A stretch of 64,000 nt of DNA from Streptacidiphilus anmyonensis (GTDB lineage: Bacteria; Actinomycetota; Actinomycetes; Streptomycetales; Streptomycetaceae). This document shows, one piece after another, positions 14,099-24,499 of the stretch. The notes beneath the pieces are model-generated. The model saw only the letters and a program-made list of their open reading frames with translations. It searched no databases and was not told the DNA's origin. The stretch covers positions 1 to 64,000 of the forward strand of contig NZ_BBPQ01000013.1 of the NCBI RefSeq assembly GCF_000787855.1. Direction: 5' to 3'. Position 1 is the stretch's first letter, and each line of letters begins with the position of its first letter. The translations under genes and the position numbers were made by a program.

Positions 14099-16140
14099 TG
14101 TGTCGTCACCTCGCCTATCTCGGCCCGGTGGTGCCGCTCACCGAGGTCGTGCTGCGTCCTGCCCGCGGGCTCCACGAGCAGTCCTGGGCGCCCCGCCTCC
14201 AGCGCTACGGCAAGGTCAACGCGGACGGGTTCGGCATCGGCTGGTACCCGGAGCCGCTCCCCTCCGAGCCGGAGGAGGCCGAGGCCGGCACGGGTGCGGC
14301 GCCCGACGCCGAGACCCTCGGAGCGGAGGAGGCTCCCGAGCCCGCGCGCTACCGGCGGGCGGTGCCGATCTGGGCCGATCCGAACCTCCCCGAGCTGGCG
14401 CGCGCGGTACGCAGCGGCGCGATTCTCGCGGCCGTCCGCTCGGCGACCGCCGGCACCACGCAGGACGAGTCGGCCTCGGCGCCGTTCCGCGACGGGCGCC
14501 GCCTGTTCAGCCACAACGGCGCGGTCCGGGACTGGACCCGGCTGCCGGCGGCGATCGCCGCCGCAGGCGGCCCGGGCGCCGACTCTCCACTCGACAGCGC
14601 GGCGCTGCTCGCCCTCGACGCCCGCAGCGACTCCGCGCTGCTGTGGGCGATGCTGACCCGCCGCCTGCGCCGGGGCGAGCCGGCCGGCGGCGCACTCGCC
14701 GCGCTCGTCCGGCAGGTCGCCTCCGTGCGCCCCGACGCGCGGCTCAACCTGCTGCTCACCGACGGCACGACGATCGCCGCCACCCGCTACGGCGACACGC
14801 TCTGGTACAGGCACGCACCGGGCCGGGTGCTCGTCGCCTCCGAACCCGACGACGACCCCGCGTCCGAGGCCGTGGGCGCCTGGCAGGAGGTCCCGGACCA
14901 CTCCCTCCTGCTGGCGACCCGGGCCGGCGTCCGCCTCATCCCCCTGCGCCCGCCGACAGCGCCTCCCCGCCTGTCGGTCGACACCGCGGAGCGCGACCGC
15001 ATCGAGGTCAGCACCGCGGAGCGCGACCGCGCCGGGGACGGCATCACCGCCGCAGACAGCCTTTCCCGTCCTACCCGTCCAACCCGTTCCACCAGCAGGC
15101 CCGACCAGCGCCTGCCCGCCGACGGCGGATCAGAACCGGAGAGACTCACCATGATCACGCAGCGACCCCGCTTCACCCTGGACGACCGGCTTCCCGCCGA
15201 CCACCTGGCCAAGGCCCTGCGCAAGGACGTCGCCTCCGGCCTCACCGCCGAACCGAAGTCCCTGCCACCCAAGTGGTTCTACGACGCCCACGGCAGCGAG
15301 CTGTTCGAGCAGATCACGCGCCTCACCGAGTACTACCCGACCCGCGCCGAGCAGGAGATCCTGACCCGCCGGGCCCCGGAGATCGCCGCGCTCACCCGCG
15401 CCGGCACCCTCTTCGAGCTCGGCTCCGGCTCCTCCCGCAAGACCAGGCTGCTCCTCGACGCCCTCACCGAGGCCGGCACGCTCTCCTGCTACGCCCCGCT
15501 CGACGTCAGCCCGAGCGCCCTGGAGCAGGCGGGCTCGGCGCTCGTCCGCGACTACCCCGGCCTGCGCGTCGCCGCCACCGTCACCGACTTCGAGACCGAC
15601 CTCACCCTCCCGCCGGACGCGCCCGGCCCGCGCCTGGTGGCCTTCCTCGGCAGCACCATCGGCAACCTGGACCCGCGGCAGCGCGCGGAGTTCTACCGCG
15701 CCCTGCGCCGCACCCTCAGCGCCGACGACGTGCTGCTGCTCGGCGCCGACCTGGTCAAGGACCCCGAGGTCCTGGTCCGCGCCTACGACGACGCCGAGGG
15801 CGTGACGGCGGAGTTCAACAAGAACGTGCTCAGCGTCCTCGACCGCGAGCTCGACGCCGACTTCGACGTGGACGCCTTCGCCCACGTCGCCCTCTGGAAC
15901 GAGCAGGAGGAGCGCATCGAGATGCACCTGCGCTCCCTGCGCGCCCAGACGGTCAAGGTCCCGGCACTCGACCTCTCGGTCGACTTCGCGGCCGACGAAC
16001 TGATGCGCACGGAGATCTCCTGCAAGTTCCGGCGCGAGTCCCTCACCGCGGAACTGGCGGCGGGCGGTCTGACCGTCCGCCACTGGTGGACGGACGAAGC
16101 CGCCCGCTTCGCCCTCCTCCTCGCGGTCCCGAGCCGCTGA
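14098..16140 (+). CDS. egtC: EgtC-EgtD fused frame: amidohydrolase plus histidine methyltransferase
   Basis: One uninterrupted 680-residue frame covers two ergothioneine enzymes. Residues 1 to about 285 are EgtC, a class II glutamine amidotransferase-type hydrolase that removes glutamate from the EgtB product: it starts [10 protein letters not shown] with Cys2 as nucleophile, has [10 protein letters not shown], and LFSHNGAV further on. Residues from about 352 are EgtD, which trimethylates histidine. Between them lies a linker of about 65 residues with a repeated STAERDR motif and a proline/serine/threonine-rich segment, without any stop. EgtC and EgtD are normally separate proteins. A ribosome binding site and ATG before the EgtD part mean EgtD may also be made alone. 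The start overlaps the egtB stop (TGATG). Confidence 0.88.
   Translation: MCRHLAYLGPVVPLTEVVLRPARGLHEQSWAPRLQRYGKVNADGFGIGWYPEPLPSEPEEAEAGTGAAPDAETLGAEEAPEPARYRRAVPIWADPNLPELARAVRSGAILAAVRSATAGTTQDESASAPFRDGRRLFSHNGAVRDWTRLPAAIAAAGGPGADSPLDSAALLALDARSDSALLWAMLTRRLRRGEPAGGALAALVRQVASVRPDARLNLLLTDGTTIAATRYGDTLWYRHAPGRVLVASEPDDDPASEAVGAWQEVPDHSLLLATRAGVRLIPLRPPTAPPRLSVDTAERDRIEVSTAERDRAGDGITAADSLSRPTRPTRSTSRPDQRLPADGGSEPERLTMITQRPRFTLDDRLPADHLAKALRKDVASGLTAEPKSLPPKWFYDAHGSELFEQITRLTEYYPTRAEQEILTRRAPEIAALTRAGTLFELGSGSSRKTRLLLDALTEAGTLSCYAPLDVSPSALEQAGSALVRDYPGLRVAATVTDFETDLTLPPDAPGPRLVAFLGSTIGNLDPRQRAEFYRALRRTLSADDVLLLGADLVKDPEVLVRAYDDAEGVTAEFNKNVLSVLDRELDADFDVDAFAHVALWNEQEERIEMHLRSLRAQTVKVPALDLSVDFAADELMRTEISCKFRRESLTAELAAGGLTVRHWWTDEAARFALLLAVPSR
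14982..15030 (+). repeat. 30-base-period tandem repeat in the EgtC-EgtD linker
   Basis: The 19-mer CACCGCGGAGCGCGACCGC occurs at 14982-15000 and again at 15012-15030, giving the peptide repeat TAERDR. The period is a multiple of three, so the duplication kept the frame open through the linker. Confidence 0.75.
15151..16140 (+). CDS. egtD: L-histidine N(alpha)-methyltransferase EgtD (internal start within the fused frame)
   Basis: From this ATG the product is a 329-residue EgtD: SAM-dependent trimethylation of L-histidine to hercynine, the first committed step of the pathway. Seen: [25 protein letters not shown], the SAM motif [27 protein letters not shown], and [14 protein letters not shown] with [18 protein letters not shown], all strongly conserved in EgtD. 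GGAGAG (15138-15143) sits 7 bases before the ATG, a good ribosome binding site, and 329 residues is the usual EgtD length. The internal start is therefore probably used, alone or besides the fusion. No EgtE gene follows, which is common in streptomycetes. Confidence 0.9.
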   Translation: MITQRPRFTLDDRLPADHLAKALRKDVASGLTAEPKSLPPKWFYDAHGSELFEQITRLTEYYPTRAEQEILTRRAPEIAALTRAGTLFELGSGSSRKTRLLLDALTEAGTLSCYAPLDVSPSALEQAGSALVRDYPGLRVAATVTDFETDLTLPPDAPGPRLVAFLGSTIGNLDPRQRAEFYRALRRTLSADDVLLLGADLVKDPEVLVRAYDDAEGVTAEFNKNVLSVLDRELDADFDVDAFAHVALWNEQEERIEMHLRSLRAQTVKVPALDLSVDFAADELMRTEISCKFRRESLTAELAAGGLTVRHWWTDEAARFALLLAVPSR

Positions 16141-16163
16141 CCGCCTCTGGGCGGCTGGTGACT

Positions 16164-16241
16164 GCCGGCCGGGTCCGCGGTTCGAACCGCCGGACTCGGC
16201 CGGCCGCAGAAGGCCCCCGACATCGTCACGATGCCGGGGGC
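16164..16241 (+). terminator. Two consecutive hairpins ending the ergothioneine operon
   Basis: A near-perfect 41-base palindrome (16164-16204) has outer arms GCCGGCCG/CGGCCGGC and centre CGGTTCGAACCG. A second hairpin at 16213-16241 has arms GCCCCCGACATC and GATGCCGGGGGC, followed by TTCCTCGTT. The second has the form of an intrinsic terminator. Confidence 0.7.
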
Positions 16242-16314
16242 TTCCTCGTTCGTTCGAGTGGCGGATGGGCGAACGCGGATGCGATCACCCTCCGGGCATC
16301 GCAGGCTGGTCGGC

Positions 16315-16551
16315 ATGACCGAGCCCGCGCCCGCCGACGCGCATCATCACGCCCACGTCGTCGTCCACCCCGTCCAGACCGACGCAACACCCCCGTACCG
16401 GCGCGTGGACATCCTCGGCGAGTACGTCGGGAAGGCCTACGGCATCGGGGACGTGTCCGAGTTCTGCCGCCGCGCCGGCCTGGAGGAGCTCGACCTCGAC
16501 GCCGAGCGCATGGTCGAGTGGATCGGCGGCGGTTCCGAGGTGTGGGAGTAG
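16315..16551 (+). CDS. Small conserved hypothetical protein
   Basis: A 78-residue protein. The N-terminus is histidine-rich (ADAHHHAHVVVHPVQ). The rest has the pattern YRRVDILGEYVGKAYGIGDVSEFCRRAGLEELDLDAERMVEWIGGGSEVWE. Short proteins of this shape, ending in an IEWxGGGxEVW motif, are widespread in streptomycetes, but no function is known to me. The ATG at 16315 is chosen because upstream sequence is not conserved in style; the ribosome binding site is weak. It stands alone between the egt operon and a tRNA gene. Confidence 0.7.
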   Translation: MTEPAPADAHHHAHVVVHPVQTDATPPYRRVDILGEYVGKAYGIGDVSEFCRRAGLEELDLDAERMVEWIGGGSEVWE

Positions 16552-16776
16552 AGGCGTCGTCGCCGGGAGCGCGGCCGCGACCACGCCGACGACCGCAACG
16601 GGTTCCACCGCGTATTCGTCGCAGCCACCCGCAACGACCCGCAGTCGGCTCGACTCGGCCGGACAACCCCTGTTGCTCGGGGCGGGTGGCTGGTAATGTA
16701 CACGCCATACAACTTCAAGCCACCTGACCTGCGAAAACACCGCAGAAGACCAGCTGGCGCAGGGGTTCTGCAGACG

Positions 16777-16849
16777 CGCCCCCGGCAGGACTCGAACCTG
16801 CGGCCAAGTGCTTAGAAGGCACCTGCTCTATCCACTGAGCTACGGGGGC
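16777..16849 (-). tRNA. tRNA-Arg (anticodon UCU)
   Basis: A 73-base cloverleaf read on the minus strand. The acceptor stem is GCCCCCG/CGGGGGC, the D arm contains AGCTCAGTGGATAGAGC, the anticodon stem GGTGC/GCACT holds the loop CTTCTAA (anticodon TCT at 16816-16814), and the T arm is GCAGG-TTCGAGT-CCTGC. No CCA is encoded. It reads AGA codons, which are rare in such GC-rich genomes. No integrated element is visible at its 3' end. Confidence 0.95.
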
Positions 16850-17250
16850 CTGGCGCGGAGCCTGGCGGGCGGCCTGTTCCTGTCGTGGGACAGGATAAGC
16901 AGCGCCGGGCGTCGCGTCGGGTGCGTGCGGCCGGGTCGTTCGGGCGAATCCTGCCGCGAGGCGGTCTGATAATCGCAGGTGGCGTCGGTCGGGCGCAGCG
17001 GTCGCGGAACAATGGAACCCTGCTGTTGTCCAGTCGTTACTGCGCTGCTCCCTCAGCCGTTATGGAGTCGCACGGCCGGGCGAAAAGTGTGGGGTTCTCG
17101 TGAAAGTGCACCCGTAAGGGTGGCGAAGTTGTCCACACCCCCGGGCTTGTCCACAGTCGCGGCAGCCCCACGCGCGGAGGTGGGAGCAGCGAGGCAGTGT
17201 GGTCCCAGGCGGCCCCGTGGGGCCGGAGAACGACCAGTGGGGGCTGCACG
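16850..17250. other. Upstream region of ssb with two DnaA boxes
   Basis: No gene is seen between the tRNA and ssb. The right half contains the two TTGTCCACA sites listed separately. The left half holds the tRNA promoter, reading leftward. Confidence 0.5.
17129..17155 (+). promoter_or_regulatory. Two consensus DnaA boxes upstream of ssb
   Basis: Exact TTGTCCACA occurs at 17129-17137 and 17147-17155, same orientation, 18 bases apart, about 100 bases before the ssb start. TTGTCCACA is the preferred DnaA box of Streptomyces. Two perfect copies in one promoter are unlikely by chance, so DnaA-linked control of this gene is a fair inference. Confidence 0.75.
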
Positions 17251-17931
17251 ATGATGAACGGCACGATGGTCACCCTCGTCGGGGTCGCGGTGAGTCAGGT
17301 CCGGTACGCGACGACGGTCGGCGGGGTGCCGGTGGCGCATTTCCGCCTGGCGGCCACGGAGCGGCGCTTCGACCGGCCGCGGCAGGTCTGGGTGGAGGGC
17401 GACACCAGCTACTTCACAGTATGGGCGTGGCGGAGCCTGGCCGAGAACGCCCTCACCTCGATCGGTTGCGGGGATCCGCTGCTGGTGACGGGCCGGATGC
17501 GGGTGCGCGAGTGGGAGCGGCCGGACGGCCAGTCCAAGGGTGTCTCCGCGGAGATCGAGGCCACCGCCCTCGGCCACGACCTCGCCCGGGGGACGACGGT
17601 CTTCCGGCGGACGCTGCGCGGTCGGCCGGAGCTGGTCGCCTCCGCGTCGGAGCGGAACCGGATCGCCGAGCAGCGCCGCGCGCCGGCGCGCGGGGAGCGA
17701 CCGCCCGCAGCGGAGGGCACTGCAGTGGGCAAGGCGGAGGGCTCTGGGGTGGGCAGCGGGGTGGGCAAGGTGGTCGGCGAGGCGGGGGGCAAGGTGCTCG
17801 CGCTCGCCGCGGCCCCCAAGGCCCCCTCGGCTGCGTCGGCTGCGTCGGCCGGATCGGCTGGATCGGCCATGGCAGAGGAGGCCAAGGGTCGCAGCGTGGC
17901 AGCGGCGGCGGCGCCGCCCGGCCCGGCGTAG
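17251..17931 (+). CDS. ssb: Single-stranded DNA-binding protein (second SSB paralogue)
   Basis: A 226-residue protein. Residues about 5-110 form an OB fold of the SSB type (MVTLVGVAVSQVRYATTVGG, AHFRLAATERRFDR, YFTVWAWRSLAENALTSIGCGDPLLVTGRM, and EIEATALGHDLARGT). The long C-terminal half is rich in alanine, glycine and serine and ends PPGPA; the acidic DDDxPF tip of replicative SSB is absent. This fits the SsbB-type paralogue of streptomycetes, linked to chromosome segregation and competence-like functions, more than the essential SsbA. The start may be either of two adjacent ATGs (17251 or 17254). The tandem DnaA boxes upstream suggest coupling to replication. Confidence 0.85.
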   Translation: MMNGTMVTLVGVAVSQVRYATTVGGVPVAHFRLAATERRFDRPRQVWVEGDTSYFTVWAWRSLAENALTSIGCGDPLLVTGRMRVREWERPDGQSKGVSAEIEATALGHDLARGTTVFRRTLRGRPELVASASERNRIAEQRRAPARGERPPAAEGTAVGKAEGSGVGSGVGKVVGEAGGKVLALAAAPKAPSAASAASAGSAGSAMAEEAKGRSVAAAAAPPGPA

Positions 17932-18019
17932 GGGCCCACGGGCGGTCGGGGTCCCTCCGCGGGTGCGGCACAATGGAAGGCTGTAGCCACACCCCAACAA
18001 CGACGCCGGACGGTTCATC

Positions 18020-19684
<1,665 letters not shown>

Positions 19685-19779
19685 GCGAGCAGCGTCCCGC
19701 ACACCCGCACGACCAGTGACCGGGGCAGGACGGACGCCGACGTCCCTCCTGCCCCGGCACCGCAACCGACGGAGACTCC

Positions 19780-20223
19780 GTGGCCCGCCACATATACGCC
19801 TGCCCGATGCGCTGGTCCGACATGGATGTCTTCGGGCACATCAACAATGTGAACTTCCTCCGCTATCTGGAGGAGGCCCGGATCGACTTCACCTTCACCA
19901 CCGCGGGTGAGGTCGGCGAGAGGGCGATGGCCGAGGGCTCGGTCGTGGCCCGACACGAGATCGACTACCTGATCCCGCTGGTCTACCGGCCCGAGCCGAT
20001 CACCATCGAGACCTGGATCACCAAGCTCGGTCGCGCGTCCTTCACCGTGATGTACGAGGTCAAGGACGTCGGCGCAGGCCCGGACGGCAAGGACAAGGTC
20101 TACGCCCGCGCCACCACCGTCTGCGTCCCCTACGACCTCACGGCCGCCCGGCCGCGTCGGCTCACCCCGGGCGAGCACGCCTTCCTGGCCGAGTACCTGG
20201 AACCCCGCACGGTCGCCGTATGA
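19780..20223 (+). CDS. Acyl-CoA thioesterase (4HBT hotdog fold)
   Basis: A 147-residue hotdog-fold enzyme of the 4-hydroxybenzoyl-CoA thioesterase type. The motif MRWSDMDVFGHINNVNFLRYLEEAR contains the catalytic aspartate and the conserved HxNN, and YRPEPITIETWI is typical of the YbgC/FadM group. It probably hydrolyses acyl-CoA esters in the cytoplasm. GTG start with GGAG directly upstream. The stop overlaps the ATG of the next gene, so the two form a translationally coupled pair placed behind ettA. Confidence 0.88.
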   Translation: MARHIYACPMRWSDMDVFGHINNVNFLRYLEEARIDFTFTTAGEVGERAMAEGSVVARHEIDYLIPLVYRPEPITIETWITKLGRASFTVMYEVKDVGAGPDGKDKVYARATTVCVPYDLTAARPRRLTPGEHAFLAEYLEPRTVAV

Positions 20224-20873
20224 GCACCGCCGTAGAGCCGCTGCGCCTCGCCGAGCCGCAGGAGGCCGCCCCCCTGGCCGAGTTCCTGGAGCGGCTGCTG
20301 CGTTACGACCGCGCGGCGGCCGTCCGCCTACAGACGGCGGGCACGACGCTGGCGGTCTTCGCCCGCCTGCCACTCGGCCAGACAGGACCGCTGGTGGTCC
20401 GCACGGCGCGGCTCGCGCAGCCCGTCCCCTTGGACGTGACCGTCTCGGCCGGCCAGTGGCTGGACGAGCTGGCGCGTGACGCCGAGGTCACGGACGTCGC
20501 CCTGCCGCCCGCCATCACCGGCCCGTCCTGGGCCGGTCTGCTCCCACCGCGCTCCGGCTGGGAGCACGTCGAGGACCTCGCAACCGCGCCGCTGGGCGCG
20601 GCGGTCGCCGCGGCGATCGGGGAGTTCCGCAAGGCGGCTGACGCCGCGGAGGGCGGCGACGCCCTGGCCGAGGCCATCTGGTCCCGCCGGGTCCACCCCT
20701 CGGGCCTCACCCTGCGGGCCCTGCACGCCGCCCACCTCACCGGCCTCCTGCGCCAGTCCCCGCAGCTGGCCCTGCACCGCCACCCGGCCTGGCTCCGCCT
20801 CACCGCTCCCCGCGGCTCGGTCGCCATCCGCCGCAGCACCCCGGGCCTGGGCCTGAGCCTGACGCCGAGTTGA
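20220..20873 (+). CDS. Conserved hypothetical protein coupled to the thioesterase
   Basis: A 217-residue alanine- and leucine-rich soluble protein. I do not recognise a catalytic motif. It contains LEHVED-like and WSRRVHPSGLTLRALHAAHL segments and a C-terminus ending RRSTPGLGLSLTPS. Proteins of this kind regularly follow the thioesterase gene in streptomycetes, and here the start codon lies inside the thioesterase stop (ATGA), so a shared role is likely. Confidence 0.65.
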   Translation: MSTAVEPLRLAEPQEAAPLAEFLERLLRYDRAAAVRLQTAGTTLAVFARLPLGQTGPLVVRTARLAQPVPLDVTVSAGQWLDELARDAEVTDVALPPAITGPSWAGLLPPRSGWEHVEDLATAPLGAAVAAAIGEFRKAADAAEGGDALAEAIWSRRVHPSGLTLRALHAAHLTGLLRQSPQLALHRHPAWLRLTAPRGSVAIRRSTPGLGLSLTPS

Positions 20874-21001
20874 CGGTCCCTCACCGGCGCGGAGACGGTC
20901 GGGTCGATCCCGGTCCGCTCCGGTCCACCCGGTCCGGTCCGGGCGACCCTGATCCGGGCCACCCCGGTCCGGTCCGCCCCTGCCCCGCGCAGGCCGGTGA
21001 A

Positions 21002-21029
21002 CGGACCCGTGTGACCGGACCCGTGTGAC
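21002..21029. repeat. 14-base tandem duplication
   Basis: CGGACCCGTGTGAC is repeated twice head to tail in the gap before the sliding-clamp paralogue, a gap that also has many scattered CCGGTCCG-like words. It may be an operator pair or a slippage product. Confidence 0.6.
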
Positions 21030-21158
21030 CGATCGCGCGGTCTTGCGCGCCGCCGCCCCGCGGGCCGAACCGAACCGGGTCCACGGGCGTTGTCAGTGCC
21101 GGGGTACAGGATGCGAACGAGCAGAGCATCCATGTCCCCGCACGAAAGCCGGCGCCTG

Positions 21159-22379
21159 GTGAAACTCCGAATCTCCCGCGAAGCCCTGGCCGAGGCCGTC
21201 TCCTGGGCGGCCCACGCGCTCCCGGCCCGCTCCACCGTCCCGGCGCTCACCGGGCTGCTCCTGACGGCGGGCCAGGACGGAGGCGGAGGAACGCTGGCCG
21301 TGTCCGGGTTCGACTTCGAGATGTCGGCCCGGTTCCTGGCCGGGGCGGAGGTCGCCGAGCCCGGTGAGGCACTCGTGCCCGGGCGACTCCTCGCGGATCT
21401 GGCGCGGGCACTGCCCGGCGGCGGCCACGACGTCGAACTCGCCGCCTCGGGTGCGGATCTGTCGCTGCGTTGCGGCCCGGTCCAGTTCGAACTGCCGCTG
21501 GTTCCGGTGGAGGACTACCCGCGGCTGCCCGCTCTGCCGCCGGTGCTGGGCTCGGTGGACGGCGCGCTGTTCGCGGAGGCGGTGGCGCAGGTCGCCGTCG
21601 TCGCGGGGCGGGACGAGACGCTGCCGTTCCTCACCGGGATCCGCCTGGAGTTCACCCGGGACACACTCCGGCTGGTGGCCACCGACCGCTACCGGCTCGC
21701 GGTCCGCGACATCGCCTGGGAGCCGGGGGCGGGGCCGCAGCCGGCCACCGGAGCGGGGAGCGGCCGGGCCGAGGAGCCCGTCGTCGCGCTGCTCCCGGCC
21801 CGCAGCCTGCACGAGATCGCCCGCTCCCTCACCAAGGGCGAGCAGATCACCATCTCGGCCAGCGGCGACGACACCGGCCTCGGGACCGGGACCGGCGCGG
21901 GGGGCACCGGCGGCACGGGCGGCACCGGCGGCGGCCTGGTCGGTTTCGCCGCAGGAGGCCGTGAGGCGACGACGCGCCTGCTCGGCGCGGACTTCATCAG
22001 GTACCAGTCGATCTTCCCGAGCTCCTATGTCGGCAGCGCCGTGATCGAGCGTCAGCCTCTCCTCGACGCCGTCAAGCGGATGGCCCTCGTCACCGACAGG
22101 CACCGCCCGGTGCGGCTGGCGTTCGAGGCCGGGCATGTGTCCGTCGACGCGGGCACCGGCGGCGAGGCACGCGGGCGGCAGGCGCTGACTGCGGGGTTCC
22201 CAGCGGACGTCGAGCCGATCACCCTCGCCGCGAACGCCGGGTACCTCGTCGACGGGCTCTCCGCCCTCGCCTGCGACGAGGTCGAGCTCCACTACACGAC
22301 GCCCACCCGGCCCGCCGTCCTCACCGCTCGGGGCCGGGACGAGTACCGCTACCTCTTCATGCCGCTGCGCACGGGCTGA
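21159..22379 (+). CDS. DNA polymerase III beta (sliding clamp) paralogue
   Basis: A 406-residue protein with the three-domain clamp pattern: VKLRISREALAEAVSWAAHAL, FDFEMSARF, RLEFTRDTLRLVATDRYRLAVRD, then domain three ending EYRYLFMPLRTG, which matches the YLIMPxR clamp C-terminus. It is a divergent second DnaN, as known in streptomycetes besides the essential clamp. A low-complexity glycine/threonine loop (GTGTGAGGTGGTGGTGG) sits in the domain two to three region. Start uncertain: the GTG at 21159 gives the usual clamp N-terminus; ATG 21132 is possible. Right after it lies a PolA-like polymerase gene. Confidence 0.85.
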   Translation: MKLRISREALAEAVSWAAHALPARSTVPALTGLLLTAGQDGGGGTLAVSGFDFEMSARFLAGAEVAEPGEALVPGRLLADLARALPGGGHDVELAASGADLSLRCGPVQFELPLVPVEDYPRLPALPPVLGSVDGALFAEAVAQVAVVAGRDETLPFLTGIRLEFTRDTLRLVATDRYRLAVRDIAWEPGAGPQPATGAGSGRAEEPVVALLPARSLHEIARSLTKGEQITISASGDDTGLGTGTGAGGTGGTGGTGGGLVGFAAGGREATTRLLGADFIRYQSIFPSSYVGSAVIERQPLLDAVKRMALVTDRHRPVRLAFEAGHVSVDAGTGGEARGRQALTAGFPADVEPITLAANAGYLVDGLSALACDEVELHYTTPTRPAVLTARGRDEYRYLFMPLRTG

Positions 22380-22519
22380 GGCCGCCGGGGCGTTTCCTCC
22401 TCGCGATCGGTAGGCGGACGGGGCGAGCCGCGGCTCCTGTCAGAGGGCAGTGCTACGTTCGGCGTCAGGACAGCTGACCAGCTCGACGACACGACGACAG
22501 ACGACAGGGACGACGAACG

Positions 22520-24334
22520 GTGGCGGAGCTGCGGATCGCGGTCGACGCGGACCAGGACGGTCCGGGCGGGCGGCTCCAGCCCCTGGACGGGCGCGGGCAA
22601 CCCTCGGGGCCGGTCGAACGGGCCCGGGATCTGGCGGGCGCCATGGCGGCCCGGGAGCGGGCGGAGCGGCCGCGCTGGGTCTGGGCCGCCACGGACGAGG
22701 TCTACGCCCGCCTGCTGCCGCGGCTGCCCGAGAGCCGGCTCGCCCGCTGCCACGACGTCAAGCTGGTCGAGCCGCTGCTTCTCGCGCACGAGGGGCTGTA
22801 CGGGGCGCCGCGCTCTCTCGGGGCGGTCTGGGCACGGCTGCACGGGCTGCCGGTCCCGGAGGACCTGCCGCTGGGCCTCGCCGGGGCCGAGGCGGACGCC
22901 CACGCGCAGGACGCGCTCTTCGCACCGGACCGCAGCCGGCTCGAACCGGGCGTCGACCCGCTGACCGCCCTGGTGGCCGCCCACGCGGAGCAGTTGCGTC
23001 GGCTGGCCGCCCTGCCCGAGTCGGACCGGCCAGGACTCCGGCTGCTCGTGGCGGCGGAGTCCGCAGGCGGGCTCGCGGCCGCCGAGATGGCCTACGACGG
23101 GCTCCCGTGGAGCACGGCCGTCCACGACGCGCTGCTGGAGGAGTTGCTCGGCTCGCGTCCGACGACGGCTCAGGCGGCGAGCGGGGCGCGCCCGCCCAAG
23201 CTGGCGGCGCTCGGCGTCGAGCTCCAGGAAGCCCTGCACGCACGGCAGCTCAACCCGGACTCCCCCGGCCAGGTGCTTCAGGCCTTCGCCAAGCAGGGCG
23301 TCAGCCTCACCTCGACCAGGAACTGGCTGCTGCGCCAGGTCGACCATCCGGCCGCGCCGCTGCTGCTGCGCTACAAGGAGCTGTCACGCATCTACGCGGC
23401 CCACGGCTGGGCCTGGCGCGACGCCTGGGTGCGCGGCGGGCGGTTCCGGCCCGAGTACGTGGTGGGCGGGGTCGTCTCCGGACGCTGGGCGAGCCGGGGC
23501 GGCGGCGCGCTCCAGATTCCGCGCACCCTGCGCGGGGCGGTCGTCGCCGACCCGGGCTGGCGGCTGGTCGTGGCGGACGCCGGGCAGTTGGAGCCCCGGG
23601 TGCTGGCGGCGCTGTCCGGCGACCCGGGCCTGATCCGCGCGGGCGCCGCGGGCGACCTGTACGCCGGTCTGGCCGCGGACGCCTTCGGCGGGGACCGGGC
23701 GCGGGCCAAGCTCGGGCTGCTCGGCGCGATGTACGGACAGACCAGCGGCGAGGTCGGCCCACTGCTGGCGGTGCTGCGGCGTCGGTTCCCGCAGGCGATG
23801 GGGCTGGTGGAGGCGGCGGCGCGCACGGGTGAGGCGGGCGGCACGGTCCGCTCCCGCCTGGGTCGGGTCTGCCCGCCGCCCTCGGCGGCCTGGCAGGACG
23901 CGACGTCCGCGGCGTTCGGCGGCGATGTGGACGCCCTGGCGGAGGAGGGCGGCGGTCGCGCCGGGTCGGCGGCCCGCTCACGGGGCCGCTTCACCCGCAA
24001 CTTCGTCATCCAGGCCAGCGCCGCGGACTGGGCGCTGGCCCTGATCGCCGCCCTGCGGCGCCGTCTGGCGGAGCTGCCGCCGGGCCCGGGGGGTGAGCGG
24101 GCGCGCCTGGTCTTCTTCCAGCACGACGAGATCGTCGTGCACTGCCCGGCCCCGCTGGCTGAGGCGGTCGCGGCGGCGGTGACCGCCTCCGCGGAGGAGG
24201 CCCGCCGGCTGGTCTTCGGCGACACCCTCGTCCATTTCCCGATGGACACGCATGTCGTCGAGCGCTATGCGGATGCGAAGGGCGGCGAGTCCACGGAGTC
24301 GGAGCTGGACGACGAGGACAACCCCGAGTTCTGA
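22520..24334 (+). CDS. PolA-like family A DNA polymerase (bifunctional 3'-5' exonuclease/polymerase type)
   Basis: A 604-residue polymerase without a 5'-3' exonuclease domain. Polymerase motif A is LVVADAGQLEPRVLA, motif B RAKLGLLGAMYGQTSGE and motif C FFQHDEIVVHCP with the catalytic HDE. The N-terminal 170 residues correspond to the 3'-5' exonuclease fold of the actinobacterial family, but I do not see its acidic catalytic residues clearly, so proofreading is doubtful. Start GTG at 22520. The gene follows the clamp paralogue by 140 bases, which suggests a repair or lesion-bypass pair. The tail is acidic (ESELDDEDNPEF). Confidence 0.87.
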   Translation: MAELRIAVDADQDGPGGRLQPLDGRGQPSGPVERARDLAGAMAARERAERPRWVWAATDEVYARLLPRLPESRLARCHDVKLVEPLLLAHEGLYGAPRSLGAVWARLHGLPVPEDLPLGLAGAEADAHAQDALFAPDRSRLEPGVDPLTALVAAHAEQLRRLAALPESDRPGLRLLVAAESAGGLAAAEMAYDGLPWSTAVHDALLEELLGSRPTTAQAASGARPPKLAALGVELQEALHARQLNPDSPGQVLQAFAKQGVSLTSTRNWLLRQVDHPAAPLLLRYKELSRIYAAHGWAWRDAWVRGGRFRPEYVVGGVVSGRWASRGGGALQIPRTLRGAVVADPGWRLVVADAGQLEPRVLAALSGDPGLIRAGAAGDLYAGLAADAFGGDRARAKLGLLGAMYGQTSGEVGPLLAVLRRRFPQAMGLVEAAARTGEAGGTVRSRLGRVCPPPSAAWQDATSAAFGGDVDALAEEGGGRAGSAARSRGRFTRNFVIQASAADWALALIAALRRRLAELPPGPGGERARLVFFQHDEIVVHCPAPLAEAVAAAVTASAEEARRLVFGDTLVHFPMDTHVVERYADAKGGESTESELDDEDNPEF

Positions 24335-24414
24335 GGCCGCCGAGTCCTGCGGCTCAAGCGTCCTGCGGGTGACGCGTTCCGCGACGGACGAGCTCTGCCG
24401 AGGAAACGCGCCCG

Positions 24415-24478
24415 AGTGTTCGTTGGATGTCGTACACTCAGAGCCACGCCAGTGTTCGGCGATCACCGAACACTCAGA
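24415..24478. promoter_or_regulatory. Two tandem 28-base operators before the quinone oxidoreductase gene
   Basis: Copies at 24415-24442 and 24451-24478 both begin AGTGTTCG, have a 10-base middle and end with ACACTCAGA. The second is an almost perfect palindrome (AGTGTTCGG and CCGAACACT around CGATCA). The copies are 36 bases apart and end 21 bases before the ATG of the oxidoreductase. Two equally spaced copies strongly suggest binding sites for a dimeric repressor such as MarR or TetR type, encoded elsewhere. Confidence 0.75.
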
Positions 24479-24499
24479 CTCCGCTGGGGGAAGTGCGAC

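Noticed and set aside
16164-16204. tRNA-like T-loop (GGTTCGAACC) behind egtD
   Set aside because: No acceptor, D or anticodon arms; the segment is the centre of a 41-base palindrome and fits a terminator.
16850-17250. Chromosomal replication origin
   Set aside because: Only two DnaA boxes and no dnaA, rpmH or replicative dnaN neighbours; it is better explained as a promoter feature of ssb.
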